A stretch of 64,000 bases of DNA from positions 28,189,730 to 28,253,729 of the forward strand of contig OY997592.1 in the NCBI GenBank assembly GCA_963921825.1, read 5' to 3'. Positions 43,633 to 55,014 of the stretch are shown one piece after another; position 1 is the first letter of the stretch; each line of letters opens with the position of its first letter. The position numbers and the translations under genes were made by a program. The stretch comes from Erodium maritimum (lineage: Eukaryota; Streptophyta; Magnoliopsida; Geraniales; Geraniaceae). The notes beneath the pieces are model-generated. The model had not been told where the DNA came from and did not search any database. It was given only the letters and a program-made list of their open reading frames with translations.

Positions 43633-44740
43633 AAAAATATATATAGATTTGTATTTAAAAAGATACAAGTAAAGAAAAGAAATAATATCCTGTATAAAAT
43701 GCTAAAAATAAGTGTAATGTCTTAGTTGGCCGGTTTTCTGATTGTTTATAAACAATCCACTCGAGAGGAGGCCATCCTTTTCATTTTCAGTTGTTTGTTT
43801 GGTTCTTTTCTGATTTGAATTAATCGGGCTGATCCATTTTTTCGGTTTAACTGTTTTTTGTTGCTCACATACACAAGTACATTCAAGAGTGAACCCCGGA
43901 GCCATGATCATGTTGCAATACTCATCATTCAACAGCGGTTTTCCATTGATTCTAAAAAGGTAAGAAAAAGCAAATGTTCCATTGAACCTCTATTGTAAGA
44001 TACTGGATAGAATAAAGAACAAAATGGTCTGTCTTTCAAGAATCATACTACACTAAACTCTCAATCCCAAAACTCAGATATAATGGCTCAACTCTTGGAC
44101 AGATCAAGGTGAAAAACTACTAGTACTCGAGAGTGGCCAAATTAGTGACTATCGAACAAATCTATAGCAAACCAAATGAGAGTAAAAAAGTCCACATCAC
44201 ATACAAACTATTGGCTCAAATTTCAATGGAGAAACAAAGAATTATGAATAAGTGGTAACTTATTGGGGACCCTATGTGGGTATCCCTAAAATGTTTCACA
44301 CTCTAGTAAATCATAACAATCTCACTACAAATTGCGGAAAAACAAATTCCTTCCTCAACAAAACCAACTTTGCCAAGGGCATTACAAATAAAGAAAACGC
44401 TACTATCAAGGGAAAAAAAATTGAAACTACTTTTTTCATGTATCTCCGCCTCACCAGGGATGCACGATACACTTGTGACTATAACCGCAACCTGATTTTA
44501 CATCTCACTCAAAGTACCGAAAACAAGACCTAAAATTGGTAACTCAAAACTCAAGCCTCAACACAAAATCCATTGTAACTTCTATCTCTAAGTTTTATGC
44601 TTCAAAGCAGGCATTCCGGTTAGCCCTACATAACCAGATTTCTCTTACTGTAGTGTAACGACCAGAGAATGTGTGGAGTACACATTTCACCAGCTTAACT
44701 AAATTATCTTTACCTATTTATCATGATATCCAAAATAGTC
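43633..44740 (-). other. 3' UTR and downstream region of the hnRNP1-like gene
   Basis: No independent gene seen. The part next to 44740 is expected to be the 3' UTR on the minus strand. The short frames here (43702-43932, 44252-44533) show no recognisable motif. Confidence 0.45.
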
Positions 44741-47364
44741 TTATGCAGCAATGCCTGAAATAAAGAGAAAAATAAAAAGGAACTTGTAAGCATAAAAATA
44801 TATGTGTACTCCGGAAACGAAAGGTGATAAACAAAATGGCAATGGTACAAACAACATAACCCAAATTTAAATTATTAAATTTTTTATAACATTTATTAAG
44901 GGGTTTATATAACTCCTAACTCAAGCTCAACTTATTTCCTTGCGTGGTCTTAAGTAAAAGCTCTTGACAGGTATACCACACAAAAACAAGTAAGCCAAAC
45001 ATTTTGTAGATATGCTCACTCTCATCAGTAATGGCACAAACATCTGGACCACACCATTTAGTCGAGTACTTCATCCCAAAAATCATCTAGCAGTACCATT
45101 AAGCAAAACAATATATTTTACTTCTTTCAGTCTTATAGCAAGAGCTCGAATTCCATTCTATATTACTTCATTTTACTCTTACCCCTATTTAAACTCCTAT
45201 GTTAAAAAATTCTACCATTATATTGATAACAAAGTCCATATCCATCTCTTCCATTCGACTTTGATATCATGGACAGTGGCACAGATTGTACATATAAAGT
45301 AAAAAAACAATGAGCCGTCCCCCGAAATGATGCACATAGACATGCACTTCCATGGGCCTAAATTATGTTTGATAGTTTGCAAGTGAAGAAGAAGAGCCGA
45401 TTGCTCATTTTAATGAAACAGTATGTCTGAGATTAAAAGACATGCGCACAAAGATATATAGGTTGTTTATAGCTTGAACAAAACAGTTATTTATAGTTCT
45501 ATGAAGTTAACTGACGATTTACCCATCAAAAGAAGTTCACTGAGAATTTAGTTTATCTTTCATTGAATTAAAATCACACCTTAGCTAAGTATCCTAATCA
45601 GGCTAAAAGAAATGTTGCAAAAGGATATTAGTTGAAGAGTTGTTACCTCTATTTGGCTGTCTTTTATTAACACTATAATCACCAACATAACCAGGAGAAT
45701 TTTTCTCTGGAACCTTTGGAGCTGCACTGTCAAGTCCATAACCAAAGGGACCAGGCCTGTCTCGCTCAGAGTTTGATGATGGCCAGGTTGGGTCCTCATA
45801 AACTGAACCACCACCATAGAAGTCAGCAAAGGCTCCATCATACCCACCATTTGATGCAGAATATGATGATGCTGGGGCTACACCCGCACCAATGTTCCTT
45901 CCATAACCTCCAGCTCCTAAACTGTAACTGTCATTTCCGCCTCCTCCATAACCCAGATTGCTATTACTGTTAGGAGCATTATTTATTCCATCTTGAGCCG
46001 AAATTCCACAGGTCCAATTATCTGCACTATTACCGAATGTGCTTCCATCAATGCTCCCACTTCCCAATCCCATGTAAGCACTGGAATTTGCAGAGTTTGT
46101 GCTGTTATTAAGACCCCCATTTCCCCACAAGTTACGAGTCAGTGAACTGAAAAAAGAGCTGCTGCCTCCATTGCCACCATCATAACCTATAGGACCATCA
46201 TATCTATTTGAATTACCTATATAGTAAGGGTTCACTCCTCGTCCATAACTGAGATTACCATTAAAATTTACATTACCCCCATAAGTCGGGCTTAACCCAG
46301 GGTCAAAATTCATACCCACTCCATAACCAGAACCGAACTGAGGAAACCCACTCAGACCACCAGCAACTGGACCGAACCTACCATCCATCCTAAGTCTATA
46401 TCCTCCGATTGGACCTGGAGCATATCCCTGAGTATAGCCATTAAGAAAGCTATCGACCCTGCTCAGACCATAATTATAGCCACTATGTGGGCTTCGGCTA
46501 GGACTCGGTGATAACTCTTTAGGGACTGCAATTTTGACCTCGACCATTTTACCATTCAGCTCATGAAACGTCTTCTGCAAAACCTTGTCCACTGCTTCCT
46601 CTGAATCAAAAGTGATGAACCCAAAGCCTCTTGGCCTCTGGGTGTTGTGATCATACATGACCACAACATCTGTTATTGTTCCAAACTGATCAAAATACTT
46701 CTTGAAGTCGCTCTCTGTAACAGTGGATGCTAAACCTCCCACAAATATCTTTCTAGTACGACCTGGACCGGGAGAACCATGGTTGCTACCACTGCTTCTA
46801 TTTAAAATGTTCTGATCATCCCTAGGAACAGCCTTCTTTGCCTCAACCTGGGGATAGCGAATTCAACAATGATGACACAAGGCCAATATTAAGTTGTTAA
46901 ACATAAGGTACGCAGCAACAAAGTACAAGTCAGAAATAAAATCTATAATGTAACAAATAAAAAAAGAATGTTCACTTGATTCATTTTGGAATAGATTTAG
47001 GTTGACAACCTCAGGAAGCCGATCTCATGTCAATTATAATTTGGTAATTGTCAATAAGAATTTAAAACTCTGTTATCTTTAGTCTAGTTCAAAGAGGGAA
47101 GAGAGGAAACCAGACACAAATTTACTCCTACTATGAACTTACCATTCGACCATCAATGTTATGCTTCTCCTTTATTACCCTATCAGCTATGGCATGATCA
47201 GCAAAAACAACAAAACCAAAACCACGAGCACGACCCGTGGTCCGATCCTTCATAATCACAGCTTCCACAACTTCGCCAAAACTGCCGAAGTACTCCTTCA
47301 GCCTCTCTTCATTGGTATCCCATGATATTCCACCGATGAATAACTTACCATGATCGGATTGCAT
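44741..47364 (-). CDS. hnRNP1-like RNA-binding protein with two RRMs, three coding exons
   Basis: Plant hnRNP A/B-type (RBGD-like) nuclear RNA-binding protein, probably acting in splicing, transport or stress-linked RNA control. Exons on the minus strand: 47364-47143 (74 codons, donor GTAAGT), 46847-45647 (acceptor CCCCAG, donor GTAACA), 44754-44741 (acceptor TTTCAG), giving 478 residues and the family ending GIAA. RRM1: RNP2 LFIGGI at 8-13, RNP1 RGFGFVVF near 47-54. RRM2: RNP2 IFVGGL at 108-113, RNP1 RGFGFITF at 147-154. The rest is a Gly/Tyr/Asn/Ser-rich low-complexity tail typical of proteins forming condensates. The ATG at 47364 follows a likely 5'-UTR intron (acceptor TGTGCAG near 47376, donor CG|GTATGAG near 47782). 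Retaining intron 2 would end the protein after about a dozen novel residues. Confidence 0.9.
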
Positions 47365-47890
47365 TTTCTCTGCACAGAAAATAAAATTTTCACCCTAAGT
47401 TCAAAGCTTTACAAATGCAAATCTTAGAGGATTAAAAAAATGGCAAAGTGCTTCGCATTCCCACCAGAACAAGACGATTCCATAGTGGATTCAACCCAAA
47501 AACACAATGGACCATCATAATCAAGCAATTCTAATCAGCACCAATGAAATTGAATGAAATGAAGAATCAAAACAATCTCTTTCAGATCAAGTGAAGACAA
47601 TACCTAATTTGGACAAAACAATCACTCAAAACCAGCAATTGGCTGTCAGATACAAACATAAATGATCTGGGGATCAATTTAGAAACAGGGAACCTTAAAA
47701 AAAAGAATCAAATGACACAAAATTGAGGGCGTCAGAAAAAGACCCAGAAGCAAATTCAGTCACATCAGATCCAAAACTCATACCGATTCCGAGAGACGGA
47801 GGACCCAAGTCAAGTTTCGCAACAAAATCGCAGATTGAAGACGACCCTGATGGCAAATCTCGCAGAAGCTAGGATCTGAGAGGAGGGACA
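47365..47890 (-). other. 5' UTR and 5'-UTR intron of the hnRNP1-like gene
   Basis: On the minus strand the leader exon would run from about 47890 to 47783 (ending TCTCGGAATCG), then an intron of about 405 bp to TTTTCTGTGCAG, then AGAAA before the ATG. The splice sites fit plant consensus. Confidence 0.55.
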
Positions 47891-47982
47891 ATGAAAATCA
47901 GAACAGAGGTGCTCATCATCCTCTGTATGCCCCCACCCTTTTTCTCACCTCTTCTCTCAAATCTGCCAATCAACTTTAATGC

Positions 47983-47998
47983 AAGAAAATATATATTT
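47983..47998 (-). promoter_or_regulatory. Possible TATA region of the hnRNP1-like gene
   Basis: AAATATATATTT lies roughly 100 bp upstream of the inferred leader exon on the minus strand. AT-rich surroundings make this weak. Confidence 0.3.
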
Positions 47999-47999
47999 A

Positions 48000-48450
48000 A
48001 CAACAGAAATTTTCCAGACAGAAAATATTGGATATGGGAAGTTTTAGAGATAGAAACACACACAAAAATAATCTTATTTTACCAAATCTCTGGCGAAGAA
48101 TTATGCAACTCTAAAATGGAATATAGTTGAATTCTAGTGATTTTGTCTTGACATTTTTTAAAATAGGTCTGAAAATAAGCATTAAAAAGATCGCAAAATG
48201 GATTGGTTTGATCTGAGAAATGAGAGAAAAGGATCGCTTGCTCTTCCGTTCATTCGCCTTTTATACTTACTGGGTAAAATACCATTTCAGCCCACTTTTA
48301 CGTGAACCCCATCTTATCTTTCTTGCCCTCATCCACGTTCATTCTGCTGACTTTTTACTCTTTCTCAGAACAAAATTTCTAGCAAGACTTTCAACTAAAA
48401 TTAATTTTAAAGTCCTAACCTTCATTTTTATTAATCCTTATGAAAAACAT
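48000..48450. other. Intergenic, nothing recognised
   Basis: AT-rich sequence between the hnRNP1-like promoter and the small hAT element. The 77-codon frame at 48220-48453 has no recognisable motif. Confidence 0.4.
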
Positions 48451-49022
48451 TAGGGGTGGGCATTGGGAGGTTAACCACCCAATGAAACTTTTTACGAACC
48501 CAACTCGATATTACCGGTTTGACATATCTTGAAATCAACCCTAACCTAAAAACCATTTTTTACAGTGAAACCAATCAGTTCACTGATCGGTTGGTTAGTG
48601 GTTTTAACCAACCAACCACTTTACCACATGTAAGTATAAATTTAGATACCAATAATCATACACATATTTTTATTTCAAGCCAAAACATATTACTACATTC
48701 TCCAAAACAAAAGAAAAATTACATATAAGTCATCGTGTTTTATGTTAGCAATCCGTGTGAAACAAAAGAGTGTTCATGGTTCATTCATCTATATCAGATC
48801 AGTGGCTATTATGAAGCCACATTTATATGCTGAACAGTACCGGTTTGGTTGGTTAACCGATTGTTTGGCGTTTCAAGAACAGACAACCAACCGTTAACTT
48901 TTCGGTTCGATTGTCAAGAACCCGCAACCAACCGTTAACTTTCTGGTTTCGGGTTTTCCGATGCGGTTTGCGGTTGGTGGTGGTTGGTTTTAGCGGTTTC
49001 GGTTTTTTTTTGCCCACCCCTA
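48451..49022. mobile_element. Small non-autonomous hAT element (572 bp) with exact 8-bp target duplication
   Basis: Termini TAGGGGTGGGCA...TGCCCACCCCTA are perfect 12-bp inverted repeats, flanked by AAAAACAT (48443-48450 and 49023-49030). Subterminal DNA is full of GGTTNGGTTAACC and CGGTTTGCGGTTGG words on both strands, as in many plant hAT MITEs. No coding capacity. Confidence 0.92.
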
Positions 49023-49167
49023 AAAAACATATATCATTAAACCCCTCCTGAATTTTAGGTGGGCATAGAGATAAATTCCAATTTTCTCTACTACTAAATG
49101 AAGATTATTTTGCAAATAAATTAAGAAATGAGGTTATGGAATCAAATACATTACCAAATAAGACTAG

Positions 49168-50608
49168 TTAAATATCGAAACTTATTCTTATGTATTGGTC
49201 AAGAACAGTACACTAACATCTACTCCTATTATGACTTTTCTTTCTGCAGAGGCGAATCCTACTGGTTCACCTTCTCCTTTGCGCCACCTCCGTCGGCACC
49301 CACTGTGGCTCCGGCCACGAGGGCTACCGGTGGAGCTCTTCCCCACCGCTGCTGTACCCAACTTTCTCCCGTTTCTGTCTACTCCGTCCGTCCTCCCCGA
49401 GCGTCCACCGGAGCACAGCCGACCTTGTATCGCCGCAACCCCTCTCCGGCCATCTCTGCCCTCCGCTCAAGTTGTTGCCCCTCATCCTCGCTGGGCAGAT
49501 CTAGCGACCCAGCACTCTAGCCCGTCAGATCTGCTGGAAAAACAACGCACCGACACACCCTCAGCCCCTACCGACACCACCGGCGTTGGCCTCTTTGTTG
49601 ACGACTGCGACCGACTCATCTGCCCCCTGATATATACCCCCAAGATGATGTTCTTCCACCTCGTCGGTCGGATCTGCCGGCCTAACACTCAAGTCGGCCA
49701 AATCTGCAAGTAAAGCTCTCCGCTACTACGCCCCATGCCGACGGTGGCCGACCTTTTAACGACGACGAAGACCCAAGCGCCTCCGATCGAGGCTCCTTGC
49801 CACGCTTTTCTGGTAAGGCGGTCAGATCTGCTCCTATTTTTCGCCGGAGATCCGCAGTCCGAGCCATTCAGTTATGCTCCTACATATTATGCTCTCCCGA
49901 CCAGTCTCGTGCATCCGCCTCAATAGGATCAGATCTGTGCTCGTCGGCGCCGCCCACCTCTCCCCCTCGCTCTGATCCTAGCCCCCGACATCAAATTCCG
50001 GTCGAAAGTAGCTCGTGGTCGTCGTTTGTTGTTTATTTTATTTGTAGTTTTGTATGTTCTCGTTTGTAGCCCCTACTGGAATCTTGGATATCCGGTAGAT
50101 GTGGATGTTGCCTTTGTTGGCGTGTTTGGTCGGCTCTTTCCATCGGCAGATCTCTCCGGAGAGTCGATAAGAAACACCGACCTGGTAGTTGTTTATCTAG
50201 GCGTTGCGTCGTCTTTTCTGAGAGTTACTCATCTCGCTGGTCATCCATCGAATATCCGAAAATGACCCGTGGATGCAACGCTTGTTTTATTTGGTCTAAT
50301 TTTTAAGGTTTGTTAATTTATTAATGAATATTTCCGTTCAACAAAAGCACAGTACATTACCAACGATTTAAAATGACAAATGCACTACCTTAAGTATTGA
50401 TCACGCAATTCATTTAGTAAAATTGGACGGAATATTCCATTTTGTTAGTCATATAACCTAATGTGTCGTTTAATGGGTAGTCAAATGACGATTTTCTCTT
50501 ACTTATTTGACCTCTATACATTTTATAAGGAACAGTAACAGGGAATAATGGTAATGTTGCTTATACAATGTATAGAGGTCAAATAAGTAAGGGTAAAATC
50601 ATCATTGT
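49168..50608. mobile_element. Fold-back MITE, copy 2 (reversed), split by a LINE-like insertion and truncated
   Basis: The outer end GTTAAATATCGAAACTTA (49168 on) matches, in reverse, the right end of copy 1. Sequence continues to CAGTACACTAACA at 49217, is interrupted, and resumes at about 50349 with AATGACAAATGCACTACC and the arm TAGTAAAATTGGACGGAATA near 50417. The second arm stops at about 50608, where copia LTR DNA begins. Confidence 0.75.
49218..50348 (+). mobile_element. LINE-like retroelement insertion in MITE copy 2
   Basis: A GC-rich segment with Pro/Ser/Arg-rich frames (49195-49713 and others) followed by a T-rich 3' part ending TTTATTAATGAATATTTCCGTTCAACAAAA. It is bounded by an imperfect duplication, ACAGTACACTAACA (49204-49217) and ACAGTACATTACCA (50349-50362). 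The structure fits a non-LTR retroelement whose coding part is lost or which is non-coding. No reverse-transcriptase motif is visible. Confidence 0.5.
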
Positions 50609-51549
50609 TAGAATCGACAGGGTCGATTCGTTATGTAGTGTCAGGCAATACTAAAGTCTCGTTAGTTGCCACTTAAATAGGATCAAGTAAAATGGGATTT
50701 TACGTTGATCTATTGACATGCATAAACCTAAGGGTCACACCGGAGGATGAAACTCATTGACACATTTATGGAGAATGGCCAAAAGGGAGTTGTCTCGGGA
50801 CATGACCAAAACTGGGTTTTGGGTCATGTGCCCGTAAGTGAATAGGACTTTACGGATCGAGACAAGGCTTGGAGTCTTGGGATTGATCGCGTCGGATAAT
50901 GTTGGACATTTCCGGTATGGAAAGCTTGGAGGCGATGAGCGAATCACGGGACCTCGTTGGAAATGGCCACGGGCCATGTTCCAAGAGGCCCATGAAAGGC
51001 CCATGCAACCAAGGCCCATGCAACTAATTAATCAAGTCTTGATTAATTAGTACTAAGTAAGCAAGACAAGGATTAAGGTGTTGGTGATTCACCACCTAAC
51101 CCAATCTTGTCTTGCCATACTTTGTCCTATTTACACCTTACTTGACACCATACTTGTCCCATGCCTTTAGTTGGACAAGTATGGGTTTTGTTATGTTTAA
51201 GTCATCTTTTTTCAACATAACAAACACAAGACAAGAATAGGAAACACAACTTCTCTCTCCCTTCCCTTGCAATTTCGGGTTTGGCAAGCTCCCACCTCCA
51301 TTTTTGTGTTATTGAGTCCTCAAAGAGAAGAACTACGTGGCTTTGATTCCCATGTGGATACGTAGGCGTCTTGGAGACTCAAGCCAATCATTCGTTACCC
51401 GGTGCTCTTGTTTTGGTAAAGCTAGTGCTGAATTTTTCTCTTGTGAATCCATTCTTTGTTAGTTGTTTCATGGTTTTAATCGTCTCTTGGTTTTCCTTGA
51501 TTTTCCGCTGCGAGTTGGTTCATCTCCAACCCTACCTCGAGACCCAACA
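50609..51549 (+). repeat. 5' LTR of copia A', 5'-truncated
   Basis: Starts within the LTR at TTAGAATCGACAGGGTCG, so the first ~745 bp are missing; it ends ACCCAACA at 51549. Confidence 0.85.
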
Positions 51550-51550
51550 G

Positions 51551-51562
51551 TGGTATCAGAGC
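51551..51562 (+). other. Primer-binding site of copia A'
   Basis: TGGTATCAGAGC one base after the LTR, complementary to initiator-methionine tRNA. Confidence 0.9.
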
Positions 51563-52486
51563 CGTGCTACCTTCGGGATTCACAAGACGGTGTTCAAAGT
51601 TTCGGTTTTGCTTGAAAGTTTCGTTTTTGGCATGTTGTTATGCTAAATTGTTTGATAACATGTTTTAAATTCTTGTTTATGGATTTAATGCATGTAAAAT
51701 GAATTTTTGAAAATTATTTCAAATCTGGAAATTTTGAAAAAAAAAAAAATTCGAGTCTCGGGAGCGGGACTCTCGGGGAGCCGAAACCGGGACCGAACGG
51801 GGCTCCGTTGGACGGAGCTAGGCCAAGCATGACCATTGGATGGTCGATATGTCAAGGCTAAACTGTTTTTTCAGTTATGACGAGTTTGGAACCGTCATGA
51901 CGAACACAAAAATCAAATGCTCAAAAGTTTCATTTTGAACGGTTTCGATAAACCGAGCATCAAAAAAAAATTCGAAACTTGGCAATTAATTAAAACCGGA
52001 AAATCACATGATGTTTGTTAACATGCTTGTTTGATAACACGATGTGTGATGTGTTGTTGGCATGGTGTACATAATAGCCCCGAGCTCGATTTAATTATTT
52101 ATCGCTTTTCACGGCCTGAAAGCCGTTAAAGTTAGCGTGTAATTTTTCTATCAAGGCGTGGTCATCGAACCACTTGTTTGTAATATTTATTTATTCCCGA
52201 CCTGCGACAACACCATCCAGCCCGGTGAATCCATCTTGCGACAACACAAGGGCCATTGCGCAAGCTAAAAGCCTAGATCGTATAACAAATCCAAACATGT
52301 ACTGCGGCGTATCCACCTCATCAGATAAATACTGAACTGAGGTGAAGTGAAGATAACCGATATTGCAACAGATGATAACATAGCCAACCCTTTGACTAAG
52401 GCAGTGTCACTGCCTGAACATGTTAGACATGTAAAGTCGATGGGGACATATTGGTGTTTAGATTGGAACTAGGGCAAGTGGGATAT
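51563..52486 (+). other. Leader fused to RNase H tail in copia A'
   Basis: The leader follows element A up to CCCGACCTGCGA, then continues with CCATCCAGCCCGGTG of RNase H. TGCGACAACAC at the joint (52203-52213) is repeated at 52237-52247, suggesting repair with a short templated filler. A purine tract GGGCAAGTGGGATAT precedes the 3' LTR. Confidence 0.8.
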
Positions 52487-54173
52487 TGTTAGTCTTAGTG
52501 CCCGTAGTTCAATCCTAAATGTCCAAATGTATATATCATCGTTAGCAATAAAATTAAAGCGGCTTTATATTACTTATGTGTTGGAGTAATAAATCGATGT
52601 GTGCTCTGATCTATGCCCACCATGCGAATAGAACCATAGATCGAGATAGATCACACTCGATGAGTCCCTAGTCAACAAAGCTTCACTAGAAGCGACTAGT
52701 ATGAAAGATGGCTCTTTATGGCTTACGTTCTGTTAGTCATTGGAATGGGATTCCGGAGTCTGATCATAGATATCATGTGGGACATGATATTGGACGACCC
52801 GCCCTGAATATGTGCCATAGATTAAGTCATGAACATATTCAGTGTTGTAGCTTGTCATGTATCCTTAGACCAAGGAGTCTTTGTGATCGCTATGTAGTCA
52901 ACAACTGAGTTTGACCTGAGCCTAACGTTGTCCGTAACAGGGCTTCCATAACGGCCAGGATTGGCTTGGGGATGGGCTACATGAGTGACACAAAAGACGG
53001 CTAAGGGATTTATCCCTCATACTAAGGTATGGGAAAGATATCGGTTCTCGGCCGCTTGATCGAGAGTGACTGAAAGAATAGCATGGCCATGCACATGATA
53101 CTGGGTATCATATCTTCAGTCATCTCACATATCAAGGAACGGTGATTGAGAATAATAAGGATGACGGCTCTATGCCTTATCTCAATCAGGATATCGGAGA
53201 TAAAAGGATAATGACAGGGACGACGGAAAGGTTAGAATCGACAGGGTCGATTCGTTATGTAATGTCGGGCAATACTAAAGTCTCGTTAGTTGCCACTTAA
53301 ATAGGATCAAGTAAAATGGGATTTTACGTTGATCTATTGACATGCATAAACCTAAGGGTCACACCGGAGGATGAAACTCATTGACACATTTATGGAGAAT
53401 GGCCAAAAGGGAGTTGTCTCGGGACATGACCAAAACTGGGTTTTGGGTCATGTGCCCGTAAGTGAATAGGACTTTACGGATCGAGACAAGGCTTGGAGTC
53501 TTGGGATTGATCGCGTCGGATAATGTTGGACATTTCCGGTATGGAAGGCTTGGAGGCGATGAGCGAATCACGGGACCTCGTTGGAAATGGCCACGGGCCA
53601 TGTTCCAAGAGGCCCATGAAAGGCCCATGCAACCAAGGCCCATGGAACTAATTAATCAAGTCTTGATTAATTAGTACTAAGTAAGCAAGACAAGGATTAA
53701 GGTGTTGGTGATTCACCACCTAACCCAATCTTGTCTTGCCATACTTTGTCCTATTTACACCTTACTTGACACCATACTTGTCCCATGCCTTTAGTTGGAC
53801 AAGTATGGGTTTTGTTATGTTTAAGTCATCTTTTTTCAACATAACAAACACAAGACAAGAATAGGAAACACAACTTCTCTCTCCCTTCCCTTGCAATTTC
53901 GGGTTTGGCAAGCTCCCACCTCCATTTTTGTGTTATTGAGTCCTCAAAGAGAAGAACTACGTGGCTTTGATTCCCATGTGGATACGTAGGCGTCTTGGAG
54001 ACTCAAGCCAATCATTCGTTACCCGGTGCTCTTGTTTTGGTAAAGCTAGTGCTGAATTTTTCTCTTGTGAATCCATTCTTTGTTAGTTGTTTCATGGTTT
54101 TAATCGTCTCTTGGTTTTCCTTGATTTTCCGCTGCGAGTTGGTTCATCTCCAACCCTACCTCGAGACCCAACA
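52487..54173 (+). repeat. 3' LTR of copia A' (1,687 bp)
   Basis: TGTTAGTCTTAGTGCCCG...CTCGAGACCCAACA, complete and the same length as both LTRs of element A. Confidence 0.92.
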
Positions 54174-55009
54174 AATCAGAGCCTGTTTTTACTTCCTCTT
54201 TCTTTTCTTTTAAAACCATCTTTCTTCCTGTGGCCTTCTCTTATAACTCAATGGAAGATCAAGACAACACAACTCCTAATTTTACTGTTTCCTCTCACCC
54301 TCGTTCGAGTCTTCGTCCAGTATAACTATCTCCAACATACAAACTAAGGTCCGTATTCTTGACGGTTCTTGCGTCACCTACACTCAATGGGTGAAGTTGT
54401 TCCTTCTTCACTGCAAAGGATACAAAGTTACCAGCCATGTTGATGGCTCCCCACCTCCTCCCAAAGATTCACCAGAACTTGAAGCATGGTGTGAGATCGA
54501 CGCCTATGTCCTCCAATGGATTTATAGCACTATCTCCGACGATATTTTAGGACGGATTCTCGAACCCGAATCAATTGCTCATGAGGCTTGGATACGTCTC
54601 AAAACTCATTTTCATAACAATAAAGGCTCTCGCGCAACAGCTCTCGAACATGAGTTCAACACTTTAACCTTATCATCTCAACCATCTCTTAAAGCTTATT
54701 GTCAACGTCTCAAGGATCTCTCTGATCAACTACAAGACGTCGATAGTCCCATCAACGACCAACGTCTTGTCCTCCAAATGGTTCGAGGCCTCCCAACAGA
54801 ATTTGATACAGTGAGGTCTTATATAAACAAACACTACCTACATTTGATATTGCACGCAACATGTTACAACTTGAGGACCAACGCCACTCAGCTCGTCCAG
54901 ACAACACACCATCTCTTGCATTCACCGCCCCGGCTGCCATGTCTCCTGATCACTCCTCCAATAAGCAACCTACCTCAGGCCGTCACTTCCGACCCCGACA
55001 TCACAACAG
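54174..55009 (+). pseudogene. Gag of copia element B, 5' part
   Basis: A different copia lineage from A (RE1/Ale-like by its gag). ATG at 54251 (MEDQDNTTPNFTVSS); a one-base shift near 54321 leads to the main frame: VRILDGSCVTYTQWVKLFLL, LEAWCEIDAYVLQWIYSTIS, then AHEAWIRLKTHF and LKAYCQRLKDLSDQL, all hallmarks of the UBN2-type gag domain. Another shift near 54830 restores PTFDIARNMLQLEDQR. It is interrupted at 55009 by element A; the continuation is at 63483. B's own 5' LTR is not in the window. Confidence 0.85.
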
Positions 55010-55014
55010 CCCTT

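Larger units (their letters stand above)
50609..54173 (+). mobile_element. Ty1/copia element A', internally deleted, 5' LTR truncated
   Basis: Same family as A. Order: 3' part of the 5' LTR (50609-51549), primer site, leader to about 52204, a jump straight to the end of RNase H (about 52213-52380), purine tract, and a complete 3' LTR (52487-54173). All of gag, protease, integrase and RT is gone. The right flank begins AATCA inside the start of element B. Confidence 0.88.

Noticed and set aside
45012-45302. 96-codon frame inside the hnRNP1-like gene
   Set aside because: Lies in intron 2 on the opposite strand; no motif.
49195-49713. 172-codon Pro/Ser-rich frame as a gene
   Set aside because: Part of the LINE-like insertion; no recognisable domain and overlapping frames are equally open.
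52708-52908. 66-codon frame repeated in the LTRs as a real small protein
   Set aside because: It recurs only because the LTR is repeated; the reversed D1 3' LTR copy has many changes and there is no coding signature by eye.
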